Assembly: GCF_900115675.1 (NCBI RefSeq)
Contig: NZ_FOXI01000002.1
Span: 310,001 to 374,000 of the forward strand
Reading direction: 5' to 3'
Length of the DNA stretch: 64,000 bases
DNA from: Halolamina pelagica
GTDB taxonomy: Archaea; Halobacteriota; Halobacteria; Halobacteriales; Haloferacaceae
The notes beneath the pieces were generated by a model that searched no databases, was not told the DNA's origin, and worked only from the letters and a program-made list of their open reading frames with translations. This document shows positions 33,960 to 42,382 of this stretch, piece after piece; the stretch's first letter is position 1; the number at the start of each line of letters is the position of its first letter. Position numbers and translations under genes: made by a program.

Positions 33960-34571
33960 GTGGACGAACGCCGATCGACGGTCCGCGCGGGCTACGACGC
34001 CATGGCGGCGACCTACGACGACCAGCGAACGAACGCGCCCGGGGACAACGAGGGGCTCGTCGCCCTGCGCGAGTCGCTTCCGGCGCGGCCGCGGGTGCTG
34101 GATCTCGGCTGTGGCGCCGGCGCGGGGCCGCTCCAGTTCCTCCCCGCCGAGCGCGCGGTCGGGCTCGACTTCTCGTCCGAACAGCTCCGGCTCGCCCGCG
34201 ACCGCGTCGAGGCCGACCTCGTCGCGGGGGAGCTGACGGCGCTGCCGTTCGCGGCCGACAGCTTCGACGCCGTCACCGCCTTCTACTCGGTGATCCACCT
34301 GCCGATCGGGGCCCACGCTGACTGCTACGCCGAGGTCGCACGGGTGCTGGCGCCGGGCGGGGAGTTCCTGTTCAGCATCGGCGACGACTGGGCCGGCACG
34401 AACGACGACTGGCTCGACACCGGCGAGCGGATGGCCTGGTCGTTCCCGCCGCTTTCCGAGACCGAGCAGTTGTTGGCGGACGCCGGGCTCACGGTCGTTG
34501 ACCGCTACGGCGTCGAGAGCGAGGTGGACGACGACGAGTGGCCGTTCCTGCGGTGTCGGCTCGGGACCTGA
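33960..34571 (+). CDS. Class I SAM-dependent methyltransferase
   Basis: A 203-residue Rossmann methyltransferase. VRAGYDAMAATYDDQR precedes motif I RVLDLGCGAGAGPLQFLP; AVGLDFSSEQLRLAR is motif II; GELTALPFAADSFDAVTAFY is motifs III-IV and VARVLAPGGEFLFSIGDDWA is motif V. The pattern is of the UbiE/DUF-like group acting on a small molecule. The start is unsure: I use GTG 33960; GTG 33900 would add 20 residues with no family match. No neighbour reveals the substrate. Confidence 0.85.
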   Translation: MDERRSTVRAGYDAMAATYDDQRTNAPGDNEGLVALRESLPARPRVLDLGCGAGAGPLQFLPAERAVGLDFSSEQLRLARDRVEADLVAGELTALPFAADSFDAVTAFYSVIHLPIGAHADCYAEVARVLAPGGEFLFSIGDDWAGTNDDWLDTGERMAWSFPPLSETEQLLADAGLTVVDRYGVESEVDDDEWPFLRCRLGT

Positions 34572-34609
34572 CCCGCCGACGCGTCGACCCGTGCCGGCGC
34601 TGCCGGTTC

Positions 34610-34620
34610 CTTTTTACTGC
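34610..34620 (+). promoter_or_regulatory. TATA-like box for the MBF1 gene
   Basis: ctttttactgc is centred about 25 bases before ATG 34640 and excludes the longer frame beginning at 34538. Confidence 0.45.
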
Positions 34621-34639
34621 CAGACCCGGTACGTCGCGT

Positions 34640-35164
34640 ATGGCCCAGTGTGAGATGTGCGGCGCGGAGAAGTCCTCGCTCACCACGACGAAAGTCGAGG
34701 GCGCGGAACTCGAACTCTGCGACGACTGCAAGGATTTCGGGACGGAGGTCAAAACCGAGTCGAGTTCGACCACCTCGACGAAGTACTCCACCTCCTCCGA
34801 CGAGAGTTCGTCGTCGTCGAGCGGCGGAACCAGCACCGGCGGCGGGGGCGGCGGCGGCCGCCGTCGCGACATGTTCGACCAGATGGACGAGATCGCCGGC
34901 GACTACGACGAGCAGATCCGGAGCGCCCGCGAGCGCGAGGGGCTGAGCCGCGAAGACCTCGCGAAGGAACTCAACGAGAAGGCCTCCCTGATCAGCAAGC
35001 TCGAACGCGGCGACATCCTCCCGAGCGACGACGTGCGCGGCAAACTCGAGAAGCGCCTCGGCGTCTCGCTCTCCGAAGGCTCCGACGACGACACCGCCGA
35101 CTGGGAGACCGACTCCTCGATGAGTCAGACCCTCGGCGACGTGGTCGAGCGCAAGGGCGAGTAA
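34640..35164 (+). CDS. Multiprotein bridging factor MBF1-type regulator
   Basis: A 174-residue protein (archaeal MBF1, TIGR00270 type). It begins with a zinc ribbon, MAQCEMCGAEKSSLTTTKVE then LCDDCKDF. A Ser/Gly/Thr linker follows near residues 45-80. The cro/C1-type helix-turn-helix is SAREREGLSREDLAKELNEK then ASLISKLERGDILPSDDVRG. In eukaryotes MBF1 bridges TBP and activators; archaeal MBF1 binds ribosomes and affects translation. Its own TATA-like box makes it a single-gene unit upstream of tpiA. Confidence 0.93.
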   Translation: MAQCEMCGAEKSSLTTTKVEGAELELCDDCKDFGTEVKTESSSTTSTKYSTSSDESSSSSSGGTSTGGGGGGGRRRDMFDQMDEIAGDYDEQIRSAREREGLSREDLAKELNEKASLISKLERGDILPSDDVRGKLEKRLGVSLSEGSDDDTADWETDSSMSQTLGDVVERKGE

Positions 35165-35190
35165 CGACCCTCGGGTCGCGGAGAACCGCC

Positions 35191-35200
35191 TACCTATTTG
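35191..35200 (+). promoter_or_regulatory. TATA-like box that fixes the tpiA start
   Basis: tacctatttg is centred about 30 bases before GTG 35225 and overlaps the alternative TTG at 35198, so the GTG start is favoured. Confidence 0.5.
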
Positions 35201-35224
35201 CTGATCGGGGCACGGCCTTCCGAC

Positions 35225-35869
35225 GTGTTCATCCTCGTCAACCTCAAAGCGTACGACTGTGATCCCGTCAGCGTCGCTGAGACCGCCGCGGATGTGGCCG
35301 ACGACACCGGTGCCCGCATCGCGGTCGCCCCCCAGGCCGCGCGCCTCGGCGCCGTCGCGGCGACGGGTGTCGAGACGTGGGCCCAGCACGTGAGCCCCGT
35401 CGATCACGGCAGCCACACCGGCAGCACCCACGCCGCCGCCGTCGAGCGCGCGGGCGCGGTCGGGACGCTGCTGAACCACTCCGAGAAACGCCTGAAACTC
35501 GCGGACATCGACGCCGGGCTCGACGCCGCCGGGGAGGCGAGCCTGGAGACGGTCGTCTGTGCGAACAACCCCGATCAGATCGCCGCCGTGACGGCGCTCG
35601 ACCCCGACGCCGTCGCCGTCGAACCCCCGGAGCTCATCGGCGGCGACGAGTCGGTCGCCACGGCGGATCCGGACATCGTGCGCGACGCGGTCGACGCCGC
35701 CGCGGAAGTCGATGACGGCGTCGAGGTGTTCTGTGGCGCCGGGATCGCGACCGGCGAGGACGTGGCGGCCGCGCGGGACCTCGGCGCCGACGGCGTCCTC
35801 CTCGCCTCGGGCGTCGCGCTGGCCGACGACCCCGAGGCGGTGCTACGGGACCTCGTCGCTCCGCTCTGA
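35225..35869 (+). CDS. tpiA: Triosephosphate isomerase
   Basis: A 214-residue archaeal-type TIM, shorter than the bacterial 250 residues. [20 protein letters not shown] holds the substrate Asn and Lys; [17 protein letters not shown] contains the catalytic His; [15 protein letters not shown] follows; [16 protein letters not shown] has the catalytic Glu; [20 protein letters not shown] and [11 protein letters not shown] form the phosphate loop. It interconverts dihydroxyacetone phosphate and glyceraldehyde 3-phosphate. Confidence 0.94.
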   Translation: MFILVNLKAYDCDPVSVAETAADVADDTGARIAVAPQAARLGAVAATGVETWAQHVSPVDHGSHTGSTHAAAVERAGAVGTLLNHSEKRLKLADIDAGLDAAGEASLETVVCANNPDQIAAVTALDPDAVAVEPPELIGGDESVATADPDIVRDAVDAAAEVDDGVEVFCGAGIATGEDVAAARDLGADGVLLASGVALADDPEAVLRDLVAPL

Positions 35870-35893
35870 ACTGCTAGCCGGTATCGGACCGTC

Positions 35894-36175
35894 TCACTCC
35901 TCGCGTTCTTCGATCACGTAGTGATCCTCGCCCTGCTCGACTAGCGTCCCGCCCTCCCGGAGCGTGACGATATATCCAGTCGGCGTGTGTTCGATCTCGT
36001 GGGGGGGACGCACCCGGACGAGGTTCCCGATGAACTGCGCAGCGGGCGGTTTCTGGGCGGCGCCGCAGTCGTACACCGTCACCAGTTCGTCGCCGGCGTC
36101 GGCCTCGTACACGACGAGGCGGGCGTGGCGGTCGAGTCGCCAACGACCCTGCCCGGTCTCTGGGAGCGCGCGCAT
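35894..36175 (-). CDS. Conserved small haloarchaeal protein, coupled to the upstream gene
   Basis: A 93-residue soluble protein, probably all-beta: RWRLDRHARLVVYEADAG, then AQFIGNLVRVRPPHEIEHTP, YIVTLREGGTLVEQ and DHYVIEEREE. I do not recognise the family beyond haloarchaeal conservation. The ATG at 36175 shares one base with the stop of the previous gene (TGATG), so they are probably translated together. GTG 36178 is an alternative start. The gene is convergent with tpiA, 24 bases away. Confidence 0.72.
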   Translation of the reverse strand: MRALPETGQGRWRLDRHARLVVYEADAGDELVTVYDCGAAQKPPAAQFIGNLVRVRPPHEIEHTPTGYIVTLREGGTLVEQGEDHYVIEEREE

Positions 36176-37155
36176 CACTCGAGGTCGGCCGCGGCCTCGA
36201 TGGCGTCGACGGCGTCCCCGACGGTCCGGCCGTCGGCGTTGCCGTCGAACGCTTCCGCAACGAGGTCGGGCAGCGCGTACCGGTACCGCCCGGCGCCCTC
36301 GTGTTCGATCACGCCCGCCTTCCGCAGGGTGCGGTTGCGCGCGTAGGCGTACTGTCGCTCGCCCGAGCCACCGGCGGCGACGTGGGCGTCGACTGGCGCC
36401 GCGTCGCCGGCCTCGCGGTAGTGGGCCAACATCGCTCGAGTCACGCCGTCCAGCGCCTCGATCCCGTCGACGAACGCGTCGATCACCTCCTCTTCGTCCC
36501 GGCGCTCGGCGCGCCGGACGAGACGGCTGAGCCGTTCACCACGGTCGGCGGTCGGGTCCGGTAGTGCTGTCCCAGTGGCCGAGTCGTCCCTATCGGCGCC
36601 CGATTCGGCCGTCCCACCTGTCGCTTCTCCCCTTTCGGCCGTCTCGACGCGGGCGGAGCGGGCGTCGGTGGTGCTCCCGAGCGAGCCACCCGTCAAGTCC
36701 GAGCCGGCCTCCATCGTCACGCCGGATGGTTCGTCGTTCTCGGCTGCCGGCTCCCGGGCCGTCGGCTCCCGGTTCTTCTGGGGGGTTCGGTTCCCCGAGG
36801 AGGCCGTCCGGACGGGTGCGAGCCCGGAGTCGTCGACGGTGGCCGTCGACTCGAGGGACGGCGTCACCCCGTCCCGATCGCCGTCGGGCGTGGCAGCTCC
36901 GGCGTCCCGGAGCGGGTCGGTCGCCGGCTCCCAGTCCCCGGGCGACCGCGGGTCCGTCTCGCCGGATTCGTCCGCCCCGTCGGGATCCGTCGCTTCCCCG
37001 TCGGGGTCGAGATAGCGCCGATCGAGTTCGGCCTCGAGGCGCTCGATGCGGTCGGCCTTCGCGTCGATCTCCGCTTCGAGCGCCGCGAAGGAGTCGATGA
37101 GCGGGAGCGAGACGGCGTCGTCGCCGTGGTCGTCGTGGTCGGTGTCGTCGGTCAT
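36175..37155 (-). CDS. Coiled-coil protein with acidic linker and C-terminal winged-helix-like domain
   Basis: A 326-residue acidic protein. Residues about 15-50 form a coiled coil (LIDSFAALEAEIDAKADRIE). A long low-complexity segment of Asp, Glu, Ser, Thr and Gly covers about 55-210 and is probably disordered. The C-terminal 110 residues are helical with SRLVRRAERRDEEEVIDAFV and RNRTLRKAGVIEHEGAGRYR, the latter like a winged-helix recognition region. I do not recognise the family. The ATG at 37155 is preferred over a long non-conserved upstream extension. Translation is coupled to the 93-residue gene. Confidence 0.72.
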   Translation of the reverse strand: MTDDTDHDDHGDDAVSLPLIDSFAALEAEIDAKADRIERLEAELDRRYLDPDGEATDPDGADESGETDPRSPGDWEPATDPLRDAGAATPDGDRDGVTPSLESTATVDDSGLAPVRTASSGNRTPQKNREPTAREPAAENDEPSGVTMEAGSDLTGGSLGSTTDARSARVETAERGEATGGTAESGADRDDSATGTALPDPTADRGERLSRLVRRAERRDEEEVIDAFVDGIEALDGVTRAMLAHYREAGDAAPVDAHVAAGGSGERQYAYARNRTLRKAGVIEHEGAGRYRYALPDLVAEAFDGNADGRTVGDAVDAIEAAADLE

Positions 37156-37273
37156 GGGTGGTGGCGTCGCCGTCGCCCCGGTTGTGGCGCCGGGCGAACG
37201 GCCGTGAGCGACCGTGTCGGTCGCCGGAGTCGTCGTATCACACCCACCGCGGCCACATAGGGTTTCCGACGAA

Positions 37274-38611
37274 TCACTCGAACTCCTCGAGCGAGAACTG
37301 GCCCGACCGATCTTCGCCCACAGTTGGCCGGTCTGCAGGTTCCGCGGTCGCGTTCTCGGAAGCGTCCGGTTCGGCCGTGCTGCCGTCGACGACAGCCTCA
37401 CCCCGCGATTCGTGGCCGTCGAACCCGTCGAGGCTGGCCTGCTCGCCGGCAGTGAAACTCAGCTTCGAGACCCGAACCCCGAGCTTCCGGACCTCGCTGT
37501 CGGCGAACTCCTCGAGCAGCGAGAGCGCGACCTCCTCCACCAGTTCGGGCTCGTCGACGGGACCCGAGAGCGATTCGGCTCGCGTGTTCACGTCGTAGGG
37601 GGTCGTGACGACCTTGATGCCGATGGTCCGGTAGAGCGCGTCCTTCGAGCGGGCTCGCTCCGCGACCGCGGCGGCGAGCGCGCGAACCTTCTCCCGCATC
37701 GCCTCGCCGTCCGTGGTCGCCTCGGCGAACGACGACTCCCGGGAGAGGCTCTTCGGGAGCCCGGTGGGGGTGACCTCCCGGTCGTCGACGCCGCGGGCGC
37801 GGTCGTACAGCTCCCGGCCTCGGTCGCCGAAGCGATCCTGCAGGGTCCGAGGGTCGGCCGACGCGAGGTCGCCCGCGGTCTCGATGCCCAACTCCCGGAG
37901 GTCGCTCGCCCGGACGGGGCCGACGCCGTGGATCTCCTCAACCGGCAGCGGCGCGAGGAAGTCGGTGACGTCCCCCGGCGGCACCACGGTCAGGCCGTCC
38001 GGTTTGTCGTGGTCGCTGGCAACCTTCGCGGCGGCCATGTTCGGCGCGACGCCGACGCTCGCCGGCACGCCCACCTCGCGGGCGATGCGCTCGCGGACGT
38101 GCCGGGCGAGCCCCTCCGCGAGCGTGCGCCGCTCGGCCGCGCCCGAGGCGCTGGCCGGCGCGTCGACGGTCGCCCACGACGTGCGGTCGGTCACGTCGAG
38201 GTACGCCTCGTCGATGCTCACCTCCCGGACCGTGTCGGCGCAGTCGTGGAGGATCGCCTTCACCTCGCCGGCGACGGACTGGTAGAACTCCATGTCCACC
38301 GGGCGGTAGTGGCCGCGGTCGTCGTCCGCCGAGCCGAGGTCGGGGCGTTCGACGGGGGGCAGTCGCTCGACGGCCCGGGAGATGGGCTGGGCCGAGTCGA
38401 CGTCGTACTCCCGCGCCTCGTAGGAGGCGGTGGCGACGGCGCCGATGGTCTCGCCCGCCTCGTAGCCCATGCCGACGACGACCGGTTCGCCGCGGAGTGC
38501 CGGCTCTCTGAGGCGTTCGCAACTCGCGTAGAAGCAGTCCATGTCGACGTGGAGCACCACCCTGTCGGGCGACTCGTCGTCGCCGGTCCCCGGGAGGGTG
38601 CTTCCGCTCAT
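37274..38611 (-). CDS. dinB: DNA polymerase IV (Y-family, DinB)
   Basis: A 445-residue translesion polymerase. Catalytic motifs are RVVLHVDMDCFYASCERLRE with metal-binding Asp and the steric-gate Phe-Tyr pair, and REVSIDEAYLDVTDRTSW with the Asp-Glu pair. GVGPVRASDLRELGIETAG is the HhH-like thumb. The little-finger domain follows, then an acidic tail ending QFSLEEFE, which resembles a PCNA-interacting (PIP) box, as in other archaeal PolY enzymes. ATG 38611 is used. It lies next to the Nudix-IF-2B gene on the same strand. Confidence 0.93.
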   Translation of the reverse strand: MSGSTLPGTGDDESPDRVVLHVDMDCFYASCERLREPALRGEPVVVGMGYEAGETIGAVATASYEAREYDVDSAQPISRAVERLPPVERPDLGSADDDRGHYRPVDMEFYQSVAGEVKAILHDCADTVREVSIDEAYLDVTDRTSWATVDAPASASGAAERRTLAEGLARHVRERIAREVGVPASVGVAPNMAAAKVASDHDKPDGLTVVPPGDVTDFLAPLPVEEIHGVGPVRASDLRELGIETAGDLASADPRTLQDRFGDRGRELYDRARGVDDREVTPTGLPKSLSRESSFAEATTDGEAMREKVRALAAAVAERARSKDALYRTIGIKVVTTPYDVNTRAESLSGPVDEPELVEEVALSLLEEFADSEVRKLGVRVSKLSFTAGEQASLDGFDGHESRGEAVVDGSTAEPDASENATAEPADRPTVGEDRSGQFSLEEFE

Positions 38612-38679
38612 ACGCCGTGTTCGGAACGGGACGGAGAAGAGGGTTTCCCGCGCGCGGTGGAAGTGAAGTCGAAGGCGTG

Positions 38680-39975
38680 TTAGCCCCACTCGGCCCGTCG
38701 TCGATGCGCCACAGCCACCGCCCGGAGCTCGTCCCCCTCGAGCACGCCGTCCTCGGTGACGATCGCGTCGAACCGCTCGCCGGGCGTCGCGCCGAACGTC
38801 GGGTTCTCGGCCGCGACGTCGGCGTCACCGTCGGAGACCGCTGCGGGGTCGCGCTCCTCGCGGTCGAACGCTACGTCGCTCCCCTCACCGCCGTCGTTCG
38901 CTGCGGGCCGAACTTTGTCCCTCGTCGTGACCACGTAGCAGTCCGCCCCCTCCGCCGCCGCGACAGCCACCGCCCCGCGCGTGCCGACCTTGTTGACCAC
39001 ACGGCCGTCCGGGAGCACCGCGTCCGCGCCGACGAGCAGCGCGTCCACCTCGCGCTCGGCCAGTAGCTCCCCGAACGCGGCGTCGGTCGTGACGACCGTT
39101 TCGGCGGCCGTCTCGCCGGCGAGTCGCTCGGCGGCGGCAACGCCCTCCCGCGCCGGCCGCGACTCGGCGACGAGAACGAACTCGGGCTCGGCGTCGGCGA
39201 GCGCGGTCAGTACGGTCCCCGACCGGGAGAGCGTCGCCACGCGGTCCGGCAGGCGGTCGGCCGCGCTGCCGGCCGACCGTTCGTCAGCCGCAAGCGCGCG
39301 GTCGATCTCCTCGTTCGCCGCCTGCTCGACAGCTTCGGGGGTCGCCTCGTCGTTCGAAGCGTCCATCACCCGGTTCACGCGGTTGGCAACGACGGTCATC
39401 GACGGGCGGGCCTCCCGGAGCGTCCGGGCCGTGGCAGTCAGTTCGTCCCATTCGGTCCTCCCGCACTCGACACCCAGCGCGGCTTCGTCACGGAGGTGTT
39501 CCAGCGCGCGGACGGCGAGGTAGCTCGATCCGTGGTCCCGGTCGTCGGCGACTGTCTCCACGGTCGGCCGCAGGCGGTCGTAGGAGGTCCACAGCTCCGG
39601 GACCGTCTCCCGACGGATTATCTCGGTCGGCGGTACCCACTGGGCTTCCGTGGTCTCGTAGTTGGTGGTCACCTCGCGGATCCGGGCGTCGAACAGGTAC
39701 GGGTGGACGACCCACCGCGTCCCGAGATCCTCGTCGGCGACCTCGAACGGGGCAGCGCGACGGACGAGCGTCACGTCCGCATCCGGATCGAGTCCGGTCT
39801 CCTCCCGGATCTCCTCGCGGGCAGCGTCGTCGGGATCACTCTCGACGTGGCCGGCCACCGCCCCCCACTGGCCGCTGTAGGAGCCGACCCCGTCGCTCCG
39901 CCGGAACAGGAGCGTGTCGGCGTCGTGCCGCAAGAACACAGTGACGACCGGTGTCGTGTCTACCTCGTCGCTCAT
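38680..39975 (-). CDS. Nudix hydrolase fused to an eIF-2B-like domain
   Basis: A 431-residue fusion. Residues about 8-135 are a Nudix domain with the box GHVESDPDDAAREEIREETG. Residues about 150-430 match the eIF-2B alpha/ribose-1,5-bisphosphate isomerase/MtnA fold: SYLAVRALEHLRDEA, ESRPAREGVAAAERLA, the VDALLVGADAVLPDGRVVNK block with the conserved Asp, and NKVGTRGAVAVAAAEGA. Where isomerases of this fold carry a catalytic Cys, I see LSRSGTVLTAL with Ser, so the isomerase chemistry may be lost. The substrate is unknown. ATG 39975 with a TATA-like box about 37-46 bases upstream supports the start. Confidence 0.85.
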   Translation of the reverse strand: MSDEVDTTPVVTVFLRHDADTLLFRRSDGVGSYSGQWGAVAGHVESDPDDAAREEIREETGLDPDADVTLVRRAAPFEVADEDLGTRWVVHPYLFDARIREVTTNYETTEAQWVPPTEIIRRETVPELWTSYDRLRPTVETVADDRDHGSSYLAVRALEHLRDEAALGVECGRTEWDELTATARTLREARPSMTVVANRVNRVMDASNDEATPEAVEQAANEEIDRALAADERSAGSAADRLPDRVATLSRSGTVLTALADAEPEFVLVAESRPAREGVAAAERLAGETAAETVVTTDAAFGELLAEREVDALLVGADAVLPDGRVVNKVGTRGAVAVAAAEGADCYVVTTRDKVRPAANDGGEGSDVAFDREERDPAAVSDGDADVAAENPTFGATPGERFDAIVTEDGVLEGDELRAVAVAHRRRAEWG

Positions 39976-40011
39976 ACTCCCACTCCGGCGGCCGACCGTA
40001 TCAGCGTCCGG

Positions 40012-40021
40012 GGATAAATGT
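40012..40021 (-). promoter_or_regulatory. TATA box for the Nudix-IF-2B gene
   Basis: ggataaatgt (ACATTTATCC on the minus strand) sits 37-46 bases before ATG 39975, giving a short leader of roughly 15 bases. Confidence 0.5.
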
Positions 40022-40050
40022 CCGATACGCTACCAAAGATCATTGCCGGG

Positions 40051-40059
40051 AATACATTT
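40051..40059 (+). promoter_or_regulatory. TATA-like box for the MFS transporter gene
   Basis: aatacattt is centred 30 bases before ATG 40085. A 6-base inverted repeat directly follows it at 40062-40079. Confidence 0.45.
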
Positions 40060-40061
40060 CC

Positions 40062-40079
40062 ACTGTGAGGCCCCACAGT
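40062..40079. promoter_or_regulatory. Palindromic operator candidate in the MFS promoter
   Basis: ACTGTG-aggccc-CACAGT is an exact inverted repeat of 6-base arms separated by 6 bases, located between the TATA-like box and the predicted start site. Such a position would let a dimeric regulator block transcription. Confidence 0.4.
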
Positions 40080-40084
40080 CGATC

Positions 40085-41314
40085 ATGGTCTCGGTCATCA
40101 GGCGCTACTACGCCTACCGGGCGACGCTCACCAACGGCTTCTACCTCCCGGTCTCGGTGATCTACATGGAGGCCCAGGGACTCGGGCTGGCCGACATCGG
40201 CTTCGTCCAGGGCGTCTTCCTGTTCGGGATGGTTGCCGGCGAACTCCCGACGGGGTACCTGGCGGACTACCTGGGCCGAAGGCGGACGCTCGCGCTCGGA
40301 AACGCCGTCACCGCGACGGTGATGGCGGGGTTCGTGTTCGCCTCGTCGACGGTGGGGTTCACCGCGCTGTTCCTGCTGTGGTCGCTGGCGTGGACGCTCC
40401 GGAGCGGAACCAGCGACGCGTGGCTGTACGAGCTGCTGGCCGAACAGGATATCGACGGCGAGTTCGCGCGACTGAGTGGCCGGGCCGAGTCCGTGCTGCT
40501 GGTGGTCTCTGCCGGCACCGCGCTGACTGCCGGCGTGCTGTACACCGTCGATCCCGCGCTGCCGTTCGTGGCCAACGCCGCCGTCGCCTCGCTGGGGCTG
40601 CCGATCCTGTTCACGCTCCCGGGAACGGGGGCGGCCGACGACGCCGACGACGAGCCGACGATGACGGTCAGCCGGGCGGCCTCGCTGCTCCGCGAACAGT
40701 TCACGCGCCCCTCGATCGGCTGGCTGGTGGTCTACGCCGCCCTGTTCAACGTCGTCTTCTCGGTGACGCGGGTGTTCGAACAGCCGGCGCTCCGGGCGGT
40801 CGGCGTGCCCGTCGCCGGCCTCGGCGTGGTTTACGCCGGCTTCAAGCTCGTCTCGGCGGTCGCGACCGGCGCCGCGGGAGCGGTGCAGGACCGCCTGGGA
40901 ACGCGCGGCGTCATGCTGTCGCTGATCCCGATCTTCGGCGTGCTCTACGCGAGTTTCGCGGTCGTCCCGCTCCTGCTCGTCCCGGCAGTGTTCGCGCGGC
41001 GGGCGGTCTCGCAGTTGGTCAGGCCGGTTCGGAACGAGTACCTCAACGACCGGCTCGGCGACGTCGGCCGGGCGACGGTGCTCTCGGGCGTCTCGATGGT
41101 GCTCTCGCTGGCTTCGGGGTCCGCAAACGTGCTCGGCGGCCGCGTCGCCGAGGGAGTCGGTCCGGTCACGTTCCTCGCGGCAACCGGCGTCGCCGTCTCC
41201 GTCGCCGCGGGCGTGCTCTGGCTGCTCACGTCGCCGGTTCGGGACGATCCCGAGCCCGCGGCTCCGGCCTCTGTCGGATCTCCCGAACAGTCGTCGGCGA
41301 CCGCTGATCCGTAG
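40085..41314 (+). CDS. MFS transporter
   Basis: A 409-residue membrane protein with about 12 hydrophobic segments. The first loop has the MFS motif A form GELPTGYLADYLGRRRTLAL. The N-terminal helix contains YYAYRATLTNGFYLPVSVIY, and the central loop is a hydrophilic Asp-rich segment near residues 182-200. The C-half repeats the fold (DRLGTRGVMLSLIPIF). Direction and substrate are unknown; the general pattern is of drug/H+-like MFS exporters. The start is ATG 40085, and the promoter carries a palindrome. Confidence 0.9.
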   Translation: MVSVIRRYYAYRATLTNGFYLPVSVIYMEAQGLGLADIGFVQGVFLFGMVAGELPTGYLADYLGRRRTLALGNAVTATVMAGFVFASSTVGFTALFLLWSLAWTLRSGTSDAWLYELLAEQDIDGEFARLSGRAESVLLVVSAGTALTAGVLYTVDPALPFVANAAVASLGLPILFTLPGTGAADDADDEPTMTVSRAASLLREQFTRPSIGWLVVYAALFNVVFSVTRVFEQPALRAVGVPVAGLGVVYAGFKLVSAVATGAAGAVQDRLGTRGVMLSLIPIFGVLYASFAVVPLLLVPAVFARRAVSQLVRPVRNEYLNDRLGDVGRATVLSGVSMVLSLASGSANVLGGRVAEGVGPVTFLAATGVAVSVAAGVLWLLTSPVRDDPEPAAPASVGSPEQSSATADP

Positions 41315-41375
41315 GTTCGTCGTTCGACGCTGAACCCACCGAAAACGCTACCTCCGCGCTCCCCAAGCGTCACCC

Positions 41376-42356
41376 ATGCGGGAACGCGACGAGCCACGGA
41401 CCCACGGCCGGCTCCCGCCGGAGACGGCGCTGTCGCTGCTGTCGAACGAGGTTAGGGCGGCCGTACTCTGGCAACTCAGCGAGGCCCGCGGCGGCGGCGG
41501 GCCCCCGCCGCTGCTGTCGTTCTCAGAACTCAAGGCGCTGGCCGCGCCGGACGTCGACAGCAGTCGGTTCAACTATCACCTCCAGCAGCTCGTCGGCCCC
41601 TACGTCGAGCGCGTCGACGACGGCGACGCCTGGGGGGAGGCCAGTCGTCCGGTACCGGGCATGGCTGGCGACCCGGAGGAGGGGTACCAGCTCACCCCCG
41701 AGGGGACGACGCTGATCCGGACCGTCCGTGCGTGGTCCGCGGAGGGCGAGATCGACCGGGAGCTGGCGATCGACCACGACTGCGACTACTGCGGAACCGG
41801 GCTGACAGCGCGCTACGAGAGCGCGATCCTGGCCGTCCAGTGTCCGGGCTGTGAGTACCTCTACGACTACAACCTCACGCCGCCGGGCGTGCTCGAAGGG
41901 GCCGACGACGGGTTCGCCGACGTGGACGACGGGGATGTGCTCGACAGGGCCGCGGCGTACAACCGTGCCATCCGCCTCGCGTTCGCCCGCGGCGTCTGCC
42001 CGTACTGCGGCAACGGCGTCGACGCCGAGTTTCAGGACCCGGAAACCACTGGCTATCCCCGCGGGGACCGCCGCGCGGCGCTGATCCGCCGTGGGTGTTC
42101 ACACTGCGGGAACAAGGACAACCTCACGGTCGGCGAACTGCTGCTCCGGGAACCGCGGCTGGTCTCGTTCTGTCTCGACCACGGGCTGGACGTGACCCGA
42201 ACGCCCATCTGGGGGATCGAGTTCGCGGCGACCGACCGCCACACGACGGTCCGCTCGACCGACCCGTGGGCGGTCGCGGTCGACGTGACGTTCGCCGACG
42301 ACCGACTGACCCTGGTCGTCGACGAGTCGCTGACCGTCGTGGAGGCGGGAGAGTAG
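41376..42356 (+). CDS. ArsR-like winged-helix protein with C-terminal zinc-ribbon domain (DUF7351 type)
   Basis: A 326-residue haloarchaeal regulator. The N-terminal 110 residues are an ArsR-like helix-turn-helix (ETALSLLSNEVRAAVLWQLS, then SSRFNYHLQQLVGPYVERVD). The remainder is a Cys-rich sensor-like region: CDYCGTGL, QCPGCEYLY, VCPYCGNGV and GCSHCGNKD, four CxxC knuckles probably forming two zinc ribbons. The family is regarded as haloarchaeal regulators with unknown ligand. It starts 62 bases after the MFS gene on the same strand, and a TATA-like run at 41339-41350 suggests its own promoter. It is a candidate regulator of the MFS gene. Confidence 0.88.
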   Translation: MRERDEPRTHGRLPPETALSLLSNEVRAAVLWQLSEARGGGGPPPLLSFSELKALAAPDVDSSRFNYHLQQLVGPYVERVDDGDAWGEASRPVPGMAGDPEEGYQLTPEGTTLIRTVRAWSAEGEIDRELAIDHDCDYCGTGLTARYESAILAVQCPGCEYLYDYNLTPPGVLEGADDGFADVDDGDVLDRAAAYNRAIRLAFARGVCPYCGNGVDAEFQDPETTGYPRGDRRAALIRRGCSHCGNKDNLTVGELLLREPRLVSFCLDHGLDVTRTPIWGIEFAATDRHTTVRSTDPWAVAVDVTFADDRLTLVVDESLTVVEAGE

Positions 42357-42382
42357 GGGAACCGCCGGAACGCCGCGAGAAG

